A stretch of DNA of 8,572 nt. Origin: Clostridiales bacterium (GTDB taxonomy: Bacteria; Bacillota; Clostridia; Christensenellales; Christensenellaceae). The stretch lies in NCBI GenBank assembly GCA_003343685.1, contig QAKS01000087.1, positions 1 to 8,572 on the forward strand. The letters run 5' to 3'. Both the position numbers and the translations under genes were made by a program. Positions 1 to 7,160 of the stretch are shown here, piece by piece. The notes under the pieces were generated by a model. The model worked only from the letters and a program-made list of their open reading frames with translations. It had not been told where the DNA came from and ran no database searches. Every line of letters starts with the position of its first letter. Position 1 is the first letter of the stretch.

Positions 1-5
1 AAGAC

Positions 6-1196
6 ATGGCAAAGCAAGTATTTGAGAGAACGAAGCCCCATGTAAACATAGGAACCATAGGGCATGTAGACCACGGGAAGACGACACTGACGGCAGCGAT
101 CACGAAGGTACTGTCAGAGGCGGGCATGGCGGAGATGGCGAAGTATGACGAGATAGACAAAGCGCCGGAGGAAAGAGAGCGCGGAATCACGATCAATACG
201 GCGCACGTAGAGTATGAGACGGTAAACAGGCACTATGCACACGTAGACTGCCCGGGACACGCGGACTATGTAAAGAACATGATCACAGGCGCGGCGCAGA
301 TGGACGGAGCAATCCTGGTAGTATCGGCAGCAGACGGCCCGATGCCGCAGACAAGAGAGCACATTCTGCTTGCGAGACAGGTAGGCGTAAAATACATCAT
401 CGTATTTATGAACAAGACAGACCAGGTAGACGATCCGGAGCTGCTGGAGCTGGTAGAGATGGAGATCAGAGAGCTGCTTTCTGAGTATGACTTTCCGGGC
501 GACGATATTCCGATCATTAAGGGCTCAGCGCTTAAGGTATTGGAAGAGGGCGGCGAAGAGAACGAGAAGTGCATTCACGAGCTGATGGACGCGGTAGACA
601 GCTACATACCGACACCGGAGAGGCCGGCGGATCTTCCGTTCCTGATGCCGGTAGAGGACGTATTCTCGATCACGGGCCGCGGCACGGTAGCGACGGGCAG
701 AGTAGAGAGAGGAACAGTCAAGGTACAGGATACGGTAGAGATCGTAGGTCTGAAGGACGAGGTATCGAACACGGTAGTAACAGGCGTAGAGATGTTCCGG
801 AAGCTGCTTGATCAGGCAATCGCGGGCGACAACATCGGCGTACTGTTAAGAGGCGTACAGAGGAACGAGATCGAAAGAGGACAGGTCTTGGCGAAGCCGG
901 GCAGCATCCATCCGCACACGCACTTCACGTCAGAGGTATACGTACTGACGAAGGAAGAGGGCGGAAGGCATACACCGTTCTTCAACGGCTACAGACCGCA
1001 GTTCTACTTCAGAACGACGGACGTAACGGGTGTTATTGAGCTGCCTGAGGGCGTAGAGATGGTAATGCCGGGAGACAACATCAAGATGACGATTCAGCTG
1101 ATCACACACATCGCCATCGAGGAAGGACTGAGGTTTGCAATCCGCGAGGGCGGCAGAACGGTAGGTTCGGGCGTAGTAGCGTCGATCATCGAGTAA
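6..1196 (+). CDS. tuf: Elongation factor Tu (EF-Tu)
   Basis: EF-Tu is the cytoplasmic GTPase that carries aminoacyl-tRNA to the ribosomal A site. The 396-residue length is normal for the family. Visible GTPase motifs are the P-loop GHVDHGKT (residues 19-26), the switch I segment ERGITI (58-63), DCPGH (81-85) with the catalytic His85, and NKTD (136-139) for guanine recognition. Domains 2 and 3 follow, with the [13 protein letters not shown] segment and the C-terminal [14 protein letters not shown] block. The ATG lies 5 bases from the window edge, so its ribosome binding site is not visible. A strong terminator follows directly, as expected for the last gene of an rpsL-rpsG-fusA-tuf operon, but the upstream genes lie outside the window. 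Codon use is strongly biased: nearly all Val codons are GTA, unlike the neighbouring genes, which fits very high expression. Residue 368 is His where Pro is usual (see findings). Confidence 0.98.
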   Translation: MAKQVFERTKPHVNIGTIGHVDHGKTTLTAAITKVLSEAGMAEMAKYDEIDKAPEERERGITINTAHVEYETVNRHYAHVDCPGHADYVKNMITGAAQMDGAILVVSAADGPMPQTREHILLARQVGVKYIIVFMNKTDQVDDPELLELVEMEIRELLSEYDFPGDDIPIIKGSALKVLEEGGEENEKCIHELMDAVDSYIPTPERPADLPFLMPVEDVFSITGRGTVATGRVERGTVKVQDTVEIVGLKDEVSNTVVTGVEMFRKLLDQAIAGDNIGVLLRGVQRNEIERGQVLAKPGSIHPHTHFTSEVYVLTKEEGGRHTPFFNGYRPQFYFRTTDVTGVIELPEGVEMVMPGDNIKMTIQLITHIAIEEGLRFAIREGGRTVGSGVVASIIE

Positions 1197-1215
1197 AAAA
1201 AAGAAGAAAAATACG

Positions 1216-1250
1216 AAACGAGCGCTTCTCATCGGGAGCGCTCGTTTTCT
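1216..1250 (+). terminator. Rho-independent terminator of tuf
   Basis: A perfect 11-bp stem is formed by AAACGAGCGCT (1216-1226) and AGCGCTCGTTT (1237-1247). It can be extended inward by a C-G pair and T-G wobbles, leaving a four-base loop, and it runs into TTTTCT. It begins 20 bases after the tuf stop. On the minus strand the hairpin is also followed by T-rich sequence, so it may stop transcription arriving from the convergent patatin gene as well. Confidence 0.92.
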
Positions 1251-1267
1251 ATTATTGCTTTAGCAGC

Positions 1268-1298
1268 AAGGTGATATCGTTAACGAGGATACCACCTT
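1268..1298. other. Second hairpin in the tuf/patatin convergent intergenic region
   Basis: AAGGTG (1268-1273) pairs with CACCTT (1293-1298). After one A/C mismatch, TATC (1275-1278) pairs with GATA (1288-1291), leaving a nine-base loop. A T-run (TATTTTT) follows some eight bases later on the plus strand. It could be a back-up terminator behind tuf or a 3'-end structure for the convergent transcript. The stem is weaker than the tuf terminator and the T-run is not adjacent, so its function is uncertain. Confidence 0.45.
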
Positions 1299-1469
1299 AA
1301 CAATATTTTTACACCTAAGTATAGATGAAAAATAATCTACAATCAATATAAAGAGAGTATACGAAAGAATTTGTACAGAGTTATATACATACAAATTTAG
1401 GTACTTCAGGCAGCGACCTATGACAAAGCAGCTGATCGGTTTGAGGCGGAGTCAACGGTCTGTTATCCG
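1299..1469. other. Intergenic DNA without a recognised gene
   Basis: This AT-rich stretch lies between convergent genes and shows no credible reading frame. It holds one 8-bp inverted repeat, AATTTGTA (1368-1375) and TACAAATT (1390-1397), with a 14-base loop. Read on the minus strand, this repeat lies about 70 bases past the patatin stop and is followed by TTCTTTCG, so it could be a weak terminator for that gene. No tRNA, small RNA or mobile-element signature was recognised. Confidence 0.4.
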
Positions 1470-2402
1470 TCAGCGGATCAGGCGCATAATTTTAGGTGTG
1501 AGCGTGACCAAAGCATCTCTGTACCCCAAATCCATAATTTTTTGCAGATGATTTTTGGTGAAATTCATCGTTCCGCTGCCTTTTTTTATGGGGTCAAGGG
1601 TTTTAGAGGGAATGATATCTATCACAGGAACGTGGCTGATGGCGGAATAATCGGGGAGTTCGTCTGTGCGGAGATGAACGACGATGATCAAATCGAGAGG
1701 TTTGTCCCGAAGCGGAAGAAACGGTGTTACATCCGCATTTTTTTCGGCATACGAAGGGTCGTTGATACCGCCGTCCGCATATGGAACACCGTCTATGACA
1801 ACGGGGTCAAAGACGTAGGGGATTGCGGCAGAGGCCAGCGTATACGCGACAGCATGTTCATAATCCATATCATTGAGACAGAAATATTCCGGAGTTTCCT
1901 GTATGGTATTGTAAGCGCAGACATAAAAGCGGCAGGGGTTGCTGTGGATTGCGTCTGCAGTCACGGTATCCCGCAGGAGCGCCTCCAGTCCGTCCTGAGA
2001 AAAAAGGCCCTGATCCGGAAAAATGGCACCCAGAATACTGTTGTCATTCCTTTTTGAAACATCTTTTTGTATGCTGTCACGGGCGGTTTCAATGACGCCG
2101 CTCAGCCGTTTTAAGAGGCCTTCTTTTTCCGGGGCATCTTCTTTATCGGAGGAGGCGAGAACATCCGAAAAACCGATAGACGCCCAAAGCTGTGTGAGAA
2201 GCGCCGGGTCACTGCGGGTAAGCACGGCGGCGTTGAGCGCACCGGCAGACGTGCCCGACACATATTTCAGCTTGTCACCCAGATCAAGATCATAGAGCGC
2301 CCTGATGGCACCGACTTCGTAGGCCCCCTTGGCGCCGCCACCGGAGAGCACCAGGCCGATACGCATTTTGTTCCACTGTTTTACTTTTTTCGTGTTCAGC
2401 AT
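1470..2402 (-). CDS. Patatin-like phospholipase family protein
   Basis: Patatin-family enzymes are lipid acyl hydrolases that use a Ser-Asp catalytic dyad. All signature elements are present in this 310-residue protein: the oxyanion-hole loop GGGAKGAYE (residues 21-29), the nucleophile elbow GTSAG with Ser52 (50-54), and the DGG motif with the catalytic Asp210 (210-212). There is no signal peptide and no clear membrane segment, so a cytoplasmic or membrane-peripheral enzyme is likely. The ATG at 2402 is preceded by GGAGG nine bases upstream (2412-2416), which supports it over the internal ATG at residue 13, even though the conserved domain begins at that second Met. The gene stands alone: the pot operon terminates upstream of it and tuf converges from the other side. 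The substrate cannot be predicted. Some bacterial patatins are secreted toxins, but nothing here suggests that; a housekeeping lipid hydrolase is more likely. Confidence 0.92.
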   Translation of the reverse strand: MLNTKKVKQWNKMRIGLVLSGGGAKGAYEVGAIRALYDLDLGDKLKYVSGTSAGALNAAVLTRSDPALLTQLWASIGFSDVLASSDKEDAPEKEGLLKRLSGVIETARDSIQKDVSKRNDNSILGAIFPDQGLFSQDGLEALLRDTVTADAIHSNPCRFYVCAYNTIQETPEYFCLNDMDYEHAVAYTLASAAIPYVFDPVVIDGVPYADGGINDPSYAEKNADVTPFLPLRDKPLDLIIVVHLRTDELPDYSAISHVPVIDIIPSKTLDPIKKGSGTMNFTKNHLQKIMDLGYRDALVTLTPKIMRLIR

Positions 2403-2422
2403 TGCCGTTTACCTCCGAGATT

Positions 2423-2456
2423 ATCTTATCATAAAGAGTATATTGACGTCCAATAT
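2423..2456 (-). promoter_or_regulatory. Candidate patatin promoter with an inverted repeat
   Basis: An inverted repeat ATATTG-N5-CAATAT occupies 2440-2456, about 40 bases upstream of the patatin start. It overlaps a possible -35 (TTGGAC, minus strand 2453-2448). Downstream, TGATAAGAT (2431-2423) resembles an extended -10 (TG-N-TAAGAT), but the 19-base spacing is long and the predicted start of transcription would lie almost on the ribosome binding site. TATGAT (2433-2428) is an alternative with only 14-base spacing. The repeat could be an operator. Both the promoter and operator assignments are weak. Confidence 0.3.
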
Positions 2457-2486
2457 TTTCCTCGACCTTTAAGTGAAAAACAGACC

Positions 2487-2515
2487 AAAAAGGGAGAACA
2501 GACAGCTATTCTCCC
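2487..2515 (-). terminator. Rho-independent terminator of the pot operon
   Basis: On the minus strand GGGAGAA (2515-2509) and TTCTCCC (2498-2492) form a perfect 7-bp stem around a 10-base loop. It is followed by five Ts (2491-2487). It lies 11 bases after the stop of the TfoX-domain gene, the last gene of the operon, and separates that operon from the patatin gene. Confidence 0.88.
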
Positions 2516-2525
2516 CTATAAGTAA

Positions 2526-2843
2526 TTATTTTTTTGACCGTTTCTTGGGCAAAGGCGTTTCGTGCTCCAGAATGGAGACAATTTTGCGTGCTTTGCCGCC
2601 GTCGTCGATATCGAGTACGTAGTGTGGCTTTGCACCGTCGTAGGGCGGCGCGACTGCGGCTTCGCCCATCAGATGAGAGATGCAGGGAAGCATTTTGACA
2701 AAGGGCGTTCCATCACAGACGATTACGAGAGGCTTGCTGTTGACATATACCATGTATTCGCCGAACATGGCGCGAAAGGTTATCTCGCCTGTGCCGCTGA
2801 GCTGCTCGCAAACATACTCGACGTATGACTTCTCTGTACTCAT
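2526..2843 (-). CDS. TfoX/Sxy N-terminal domain protein
   Basis: This 105-residue protein matches the TfoX N-terminal domain. The RAMFGEY block is at residues 24-30, followed by a VYVNSKPLVIVCDG strand region and the PPYDGAKPHYVLDID segment typical of the family. It has only this domain, without the C-terminal TfoX domain found in gammaproteobacterial Sxy, and ends in a basic KKRSKK tail. Sxy/TfoX is a competence co-activator in gammaproteobacteria, but the role of stand-alone N-terminal-domain proteins in Firmicutes is not established, so no function is assigned. Its ATG follows the potD stop by one base (TGAtATG) and no clear Shine-Dalgarno sequence precedes it, suggesting translational coupling to potD. 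The operon terminator follows its stop by 11 bases, so it is the last cistron of the pot operon. Confidence 0.85.
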   Translation of the reverse strand: MSTEKSYVEYVCEQLSGTGEITFRAMFGEYMVYVNSKPLVIVCDGTPFVKMLPCISHLMGEAAVAPPYDGAKPHYVLDIDDGGKARKIVSILEHETPLPKKRSKK

Positions 2844-2844
2844 A

Positions 2845-3891
2845 TCAGCCCGCTGTCTGGACCTTCATCCATACGTCATTATAAAGGGAGAGGTCGTCAC
2901 CCAGATCTTTGAAGAATACACAACGCTGGATATCTTCGTCCTTCATCTGGAAACCGGCGTTGTTTTTCAGCTCATCGCTGACAAGGTTCACCGCTTCCGT
3001 ATTGGCGGGCGTATAGCCGATGTATTCCGCGTTGACAGCCGCGTTTTCCGGGTCGCACAGGAAGTCAATAAAGCGCTGAGCCTCTTCCTTGTGCTCGGAA
3101 TTTTTCATGATGACGACACAGTCTACCCATACGTTGCTGCCTTCCTTGGGGACGACGTAATCCAGATCGGGATTTTCTGCAATGGCTGCCGCGGCCGCGC
3201 CGGAATAGTCTACCGCGATGGCGCAGCTGCCGCTGATCATAGAGTCCTTGATGTTGTCTGTTCCATAGGCCAAAACCATCGGTTTCTGATCAATCAGAAG
3301 CTGGCCGGCTTCTGCGAGCTGCGCAGGGTCGGTGGTGTTGATGTCATATCCGAGACGGATCAGCGCCACGGCGAGAGAGTCGCGGATGGAGCTGTACATC
3401 ATAATCTTTTTGCTGTATTTCTCATTCCAGAGAATATCCCAGCTGTCTACAGTATCGTCGACCATCGTCTTGTTATACACGATTCCCAGCGTCCCCATCA
3501 TATAGGGAACGGAATATTTGCACTCTGCGTCAGCGCTGGGCGCGGCAAGCTTGTTGATATACTGGGCATTTTTCAGAGAAGACAGGTCGATTTCTGCCAG
3601 CATATCCTCTTTCATCATGCGCTCCACCATGTATTCAGACGGGACGCACAGGTCGATTTTAGAACCCTCTGTAGCGCAGACTGTATACATCTCCTCGTTG
3701 GAGGTAGTCGTCTTCTGAACCAGATTAATATCCGGGTTTTCTTCGTTAAATTTGGTGATGAGCTCAGGATCCAGATATTCGCCCCAGTTCTCAAGTATGA
3801 GCTCGGTTTTGGCGCCGCCGCCGCATCCCGACAGGGCGACGGAGGAAAGGATAATTAAAGCAGCGCAGATAAACATAAAAACTTTTTTCAA
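2845..3891 (-). CDS. potD: Polyamine ABC transporter substrate-binding lipoprotein PotD
   Basis: PotD is the extracytoplasmic receptor that delivers spermidine or putrescine to the PotBC permease. The 348-residue protein starts with a lipoprotein signal: KK, a hydrophobic stretch, then the lipobox LSGC with the lipidated Cys23. Typical PotD segments follow: ENWGEYLDPE (34-43), VPSEYMVERM (83-92), YMMGTLGIVYNK (130-141), SIRDSLAVALIRLGYDINTT (168-187) and VPKEGSNVWVDCVV (247-260). Trp255 and Asp257 in the last segment correspond by pattern to ligand-binding residues of E. coli PotD. At the segment equivalent to the E. coli WNGSA stretch, this protein has Y229-SGAA instead of a Trp. The start is TTG at 3891-3889, eight bases after AGGAG (3904-3900). 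The next in-frame ATG (residue 6) would remove the positively charged signal-peptide start. The TTG overlaps the potC stop by 4 bases (TTGA). Substrate preference between spermidine and putrescine cannot be decided. Confidence 0.94.
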   Translation of the reverse strand: MKKVFMFICAALIILSSVALSGCGGGAKTELILENWGEYLDPELITKFNEENPDINLVQKTTTSNEEMYTVCATEGSKIDLCVPSEYMVERMMKEDMLAEIDLSSLKNAQYINKLAAPSADAECKYSVPYMMGTLGIVYNKTMVDDTVDSWDILWNEKYSKKIMMYSSIRDSLAVALIRLGYDINTTDPAQLAEAGQLLIDQKPMVLAYGTDNIKDSMISGSCAIAVDYSGAAAAAIAENPDLDYVVPKEGSNVWVDCVVIMKNSEHKEEAQRFIDFLCDPENAAVNAEYIGYTPANTEAVNLVSDELKNNAGFQMKDEDIQRCVFFKDLGDDLSLYNDVWMKVQTAG

Positions 3892-4685
3892 ATTCTTTTC
3901 TCCTCTCTCGGCCTTCTCGTTCTGGAAGACCTTACATTAATAATGATTAATAAAGTTATGATGCACACGAACATGATCGTGGACAAGGCATTGATTTTCG
4001 GGTTAATACCGACGCGTGCCATGGAGTAGATGTACACGGAAAGATTGTTTACTAATCCCTGCGTCGAGAAAAAGCTGATGACAAAATCGTCAAAGGACAT
4101 TGTAAACGCCAGAATAAAGCCGGTAAAAATGCCGGGCATCAGCTGGGGAATCAACACCTTCCGTACAGCGAGGGATGGCTTTGCACCCATGTCGAGAGCG
4201 GCCTCATACAGATGCGGGTCCATCTGACGGAGCCTGGGAAGGACTGAAAATATTACATAAGGGACGTTAAAGACGACATGAGCAATGAGCAGCGTGCCGT
4301 AGCCCCTCGGTATCTGAAAGAAAATGAATACGAGCAGCAGGGAGATGCCTGTTACAATGTCCGCATTCATCATGGGAATATAGGTCAGGTTGACGACGAG
4401 AGATCTGGAAACGCGCTTATATTCCTTGATGCCGATAGCGGCGAGCGTCCCAATGACGACCGCGATAAGAGACGACAGAATGGCGATCGATACCGTTACC
4501 CAGATGGCATCTATGATAGCGGGATCATTGAACAGCTCCTGATACCACTGAAGGGAGAAACCGCTCCATTTAGACATTGTTCGCCCCTCATTAAAGGAAA
4601 ACACCATGAGCATCAGGATAGGCATATACAGGAACAAAAGAACCAACCCCAGATAAAAGCGTTTGAAAAATTTAGCTATCTTCAT
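3888..4685 (-). CDS. potC: Polyamine ABC transporter permease PotC
   Basis: PotC is one of the two inner-membrane permease subunits of the spermidine/putrescine importer. The 265-residue protein has about six hydrophobic segments, for example around 12-31, 61-85, 97-123, 131-149, 187-207 and 236-251. The cytoplasmic EAA loop is clear (YEAALDMGAKPSLAVRKVLIP, with Glu161 and Gly167), which is where PotA docks. It sits in the usual order, potB-potC-potD. The ATG (4685-4683) overlaps the potB stop as ATGA. The stop TGA (3890-3888) overlaps the potD TTG start. Only a modest GGG-type ribosome binding site is visible, so coupling to potB translation probably matters. Its C-terminus is basic (RSSRTRRPREEKR), which fits a cytoplasmic tail. 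Confidence 0.95.
   Translation of the reverse strand: MKIAKFFKRFYLGLVLLFLYMPILMLMVFSFNEGRTMSKWSGFSLQWYQELFNDPAIIDAIWVTVSIAILSSLIAVVIGTLAAIGIKEYKRVSRSLVVNLTYIPMMNADIVTGISLLLVFIFFQIPRGYGTLLIAHVVFNVPYVIFSVLPRLRQMDPHLYEAALDMGAKPSLAVRKVLIPQLMPGIFTGFILAFTMSFDDFVISFFSTQGLVNNLSVYIYSMARVGINPKINALSTIMFVCIITLLIIINVRSSRTRRPREEKRI
3900..3904 (-). promoter_or_regulatory. Ribosome binding site deciding the potD TTG start
   Basis: AGGAG lies inside the 3' end of potC, eight bases upstream of the TTG. It supports TTG rather than the ATG five codons later, whose own upstream region has no Shine-Dalgarno match. Confidence 0.8.
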
Positions 4686-5509
4686 AATATCCCTACACCT
4701 ACCTCGTCCTTGTCATATTTCCGCATAATCGCCATAGAGAGCAGCAGAAGCACCATCATCACGACCGCCAGGGCGGAGCCGGTGTTCCAGTCTTTTAGAA
4801 GCATAAACTGGTTTTCCAGCAAATCGCCGAACATCATGAAATGCGAACCGCCCAGCAGCCGTGAAATGACGAAGGTCGTTACGGCAGGCATGAATACCAT
4901 CGTAATGCCGGTGATGATGCCGGGACGGGTGAGCGGAAGGGTGACACGCCAAAGAAGCTGTGCTCGTCCGGCGCCCAAATCCTGCGCCGCTTCGATCAGA
5001 CCGTGGTCCATCTTTTGAAACGTGGAGTAGATGGGAAGCAGCATAAACGGCAGAAAGTTATACACAAGGCCCATGATGACAGCGCCCTCTGTATAGAGAA
5101 GCTGGGCAGTGCCCAAGCCGAGAAAATTGAGCAGCGCGTTGATCGGGCCGTTCATGTCGAGAATAGCCTGCCAAGCATAGGTGCGCAGCAGAAAGTTCAT
5201 CCACATGGGAAGGACAAAAAGCATACTGATAATACGTCCCGTGCGCGATTTCAGCCGCGACAGCAGCATGGCCGCCGGGTAGGCAATCAGCAGGCAGAGA
5301 ACCGTTGTAATGACGGCATACAGCAGCGAGCGCAGCAATACCAGAAGATTCTCCGGCTCAAATGCGGCCAACAGCCGATCCGGCTCAAAGAGAATCGCAC
5401 CGCTGTCCGTCACGGTAAATACCGCATAGGCCAGTATGAGAATCAGGGGTATGACAGTGAAAAGTATCATCCACACGAGATAAGGGACGGCAAAATATTT
5501 CTGCTTCAT
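4682..5509 (-). CDS. potB: Polyamine ABC transporter permease PotB
   Basis: PotB pairs with PotC to form the membrane channel of the polyamine importer. The 275-residue protein opens with a hydrophobic segment (about 8-31) and has further membrane segments near 61-83, 93-113, 141-163, 197-218 and 245-263. The PotB-typical LPMWMNFLLRTYAW stretch is at residues 100-113. The EAA loop IEAAQDLGAGRAQLLWRVTLP has Glu173 and Gly179 in the expected places. The ATG at 5509 is preceded by GGGAGG eight bases upstream, a strong ribosome binding site. The gap to the potA stop is 15 bases, and the stop overlaps the potC start. Confidence 0.95.
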   Translation of the reverse strand: MKQKYFAVPYLVWMILFTVIPLILILAYAVFTVTDSGAILFEPDRLLAAFEPENLLVLLRSLLYAVITTVLCLLIAYPAAMLLSRLKSRTGRIISMLFVLPMWMNFLLRTYAWQAILDMNGPINALLNFLGLGTAQLLYTEGAVIMGLVYNFLPFMLLPIYSTFQKMDHGLIEAAQDLGAGRAQLLWRVTLPLTRPGIITGITMVFMPAVTTFVISRLLGGSHFMMFGDLLENQFMLLKDWNTGSALAVVMMVLLLLSMAIMRKYDKDEVGVGIL

Positions 5510-5524
5510 TCTATTGTCCTCCCG

Positions 5525-6589
5525 CTATGCGTCAGCGTGGTCATATTGAGACCGCTCCATAATGTGAATATCGTTGGGGCCGAGGGTAATGCCGATACGC
5601 TGCCCCTCGGCGGAATAATCCGTCGTGTGAATGAGCCATTCGCTGCCGTCGTCGGCCCGCATGTGTATCTCGTAATGAACACCCATAAAGGTTACCGACG
5701 TGACAACACCGTTGATAGTGGAGTCGCTCTCCGGAAGCACGTCGATATCCTCCGGGCGGATGACGACCACCACCGATTCATTGGGAGAAAAGCCGCGATC
5801 CAGGCATGCAAAGTCACGCCCGCAGAAATGCGCTTTATAATCCTCTACCATAGTGCCGTAAATGATATTGCTCTCGCCGATAAAGTTGGCGACAAAGGTG
5901 TTTTTCGGCTCATTGTAGATATCCTCCGGCTCACCGATTTGCTGAATCATGCCGTTGTCGATGACGGCAATCGTATCGGACATGGTGAGCGCCTCCTCCT
6001 GATCGTGGGTGACATATACGAACGTGATGCCCAGCTGCTGCTGCATCCGCTTCAGTTCGATCTGCATCTCCTTGCGGAATTTCAAGTCAAGGGCGCCCAA
6101 GGGCTCGTCGAGCAGGAGAACCTCCGGCTCGTTGACAAGGGCGCGGGCAATGGCGACGCGCTGCATCTGCCCGCCGGACAACTTGTCAATGGAGCGGTTC
6201 TGGTATCCGGACAGTCCAACCAGATCCAGCATGGCGCCCACTTTTTTTCTGATTGTCGGCTTGTCGACTTTTTTTATGGTGAGCCCAAAGGCGATATTGT
6301 CGAAAACATTCATATGGGGAAACAGGGCGTACCGTTGGAACACCGTGTTCAGCTTGCGCTTGTAGGGCGGCGTAGACACCATGGAAACACCCTCGAACAG
6401 GATGTCGCCCGAGGTAGGCGCCTCAAAGCCGGCAAGCAGGCGGAGCATCGTCGTCTTTCCGCAGCCGGACGGCCCGAGCAGTGTCAGGAATTCATTTTCT
6501 CTGATGTACATGTTGATATTCGTCAGGACTTCCACACCGTCGAATTCCTTGAATACGTTTTTAAAAAGAATCAAATGGTTGTCTTTCAC
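5525..6589 (-). CDS. potA: Polyamine ABC transporter ATP-binding protein PotA
   Basis: PotA is the cytoplasmic ATPase that powers the PotBC permease. All ABC motifs are intact in this 354-residue protein: Walker A GPSGCGKT (39-46), the Q-loop around Gln85, the signature LSGGQ (137-141), Walker B VLLLDEP (157-163) with catalytic Glu162, the D-loop GALD (165-168) and the switch His195 in VTHDQEEAL. The C-terminal ~110 residues form the regulatory TOBE-type region, with VVIRPEDI as a recognisable element. The length is in the usual range for PotA. The start is GTG at 6589-6587, seven bases after AAAGGAG (6603-6597). No in-frame ATG is near, and the [10 protein letters not shown] start region aligns well with the family. 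It follows the XRE-cupin regulator with a 12-base gap, so the two are surely co-transcribed. Confidence 0.97.
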   Translation of the reverse strand: MKDNHLILFKNVFKEFDGVEVLTNINMYIRENEFLTLLGPSGCGKTTMLRLLAGFEAPTSGDILFEGVSMVSTPPYKRKLNTVFQRYALFPHMNVFDNIAFGLTIKKVDKPTIRKKVGAMLDLVGLSGYQNRSIDKLSGGQMQRVAIARALVNEPEVLLLDEPLGALDLKFRKEMQIELKRMQQQLGITFVYVTHDQEEALTMSDTIAVIDNGMIQQIGEPEDIYNEPKNTFVANFIGESNIIYGTMVEDYKAHFCGRDFACLDRGFSPNESVVVVIRPEDIDVLPESDSTINGVVTSVTFMGVHYEIHMRADDGSEWLIHTTDYSAEGQRIGITLGPNDIHIMERSQYDHADA

Positions 6590-6596
6590 GATGTCT

Positions 6597-6603
6597 CTCC
6601 TTT
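6597..6603 (-). promoter_or_regulatory. Ribosome binding site deciding the potA GTG start
   Basis: AAAGGAG on the minus strand sits seven bases upstream of the GTG and partly overlaps the stop codon of the regulator gene, so termination of one and initiation of the other occur at the same spot. Confidence 0.85.
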
Positions 6604-7135
6604 AAAAACTCGGGGGCGTCGAGACCCATATGATTTTGAGTCTGCCATTGCCCGTATTCTCAATACTGTGGGGCAGCGACGGGTTATAGTAAAAACTCGA
6701 CCCTTTTTTGATCCTGTGACGTTCCTCTCCATAGTGAAGAACGCCGCTGCCCTGCAGTACATAGCCAAATTCTTCGCCCTCATGGGGCGCGTCGGGAACG
6801 GAGGCTGCTTTCGGCTCCAGCGTCAGCATAATCGGCTCCAAAGCGTTTTTCTGGGCATTCGGTATGAGCCAGAGAATATTCCGTCCGTCTTCCTCCTTTT
6901 CAAACATATCCTCTTCATGGAATACCAACTGTTCACGCCCCCGCTCGGAAAAAAAATCTCCCGGAGTCGTGCCGAGACATTCCAGAATGTCTGTCAGCGT
7001 AATGATTGACGGCGACGTAAGATCGCGCTCCAGCTGGGAGATGAATCCCTTGGAGAGCTCTGCGCGGTCTGCCAGCTCCTGCTGGGTGAGGCCGTATTTT
7101 TGCCGCAGTCTTTTAATCTTGTTTCCTATTTCCAC
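6602..7135 (-). CDS. XRE-family regulator with C-terminal cupin domain (PuuR-like), local regulator of the pot operon
   Basis: This 177-residue protein combines an N-terminal XRE helix-turn-helix (about residues 4-62; TQQELADRAELSKGFISQLER at 17-37 is the core) with a C-terminal cupin fold (about 100-174). Cupin motif 1 appears as PHEGEEFGYVLQG, with His118 and Glu122. Motif 2 appears as KKGSSFYYNPSLPHSIEN, with His156 and Asn160. A second motif-1 His is absent, so metal binding is uncertain. This architecture is shared with PuuR and other small-molecule-responsive repressors, and as the first gene of the pot operon it probably senses polyamines and autoregulates. Whether it represses or activates cannot be told from sequence. 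The start is GTG at 7135-7133 with GGAGG six bases upstream (7146-7142). An ATG at 7140 is out of frame and stops after four codons. Confidence 0.92.
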   Translation of the reverse strand: MEIGNKIKRLRQKYGLTQQELADRAELSKGFISQLERDLTSPSIITLTDILECLGTTPGDFFSERGREQLVFHEEDMFEKEEDGRNILWLIPNAQKNALEPIMLTLEPKAASVPDAPHEGEEFGYVLQGSGVLHYGEERHRIKKGSSFYYNPSLPHSIENTGNGRLKIIWVSTPPSF

Positions 7136-7141
7136 AGCATG

Positions 7142-7146
7142 CCTCC
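7142..7146 (-). promoter_or_regulatory. Ribosome binding site deciding the XRE-cupin GTG start
   Basis: GGAGG lies six bases upstream of the GTG. It excludes the nearby ATG (7140), which is out of frame with the conserved protein. Confidence 0.8.
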
Positions 7147-7160
7147 GTGTGACAGTTAAT

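Noticed and set aside
1542..2057. Open frame of 171 codons on the plus strand
   Set aside because: It is antisense to the patatin gene, whose GGGAKG, GTSAG and DGG motifs establish the minus strand as the coding strand.
2680..3858. Open frame of 392 codons on the plus strand
   Set aside because: It is antisense to potD and the start of the TfoX gene. It has no domain, no credible ribosome binding site and no promoter.
4278..5018. Open frame of 246 codons on the plus strand
   Set aside because: It is antisense to potC and potB, both with complete EAA loops and membrane segments. The composition is highly charged and shows no family features.
5003..7009. Open frame of 668 codons on the plus strand
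   Set aside because: It lies antisense to potB, potA and the XRE-cupin gene, which carry intact family motifs. Its translation is rich in His, Arg and Gln without any recognisable domain, as expected of a shadow frame.
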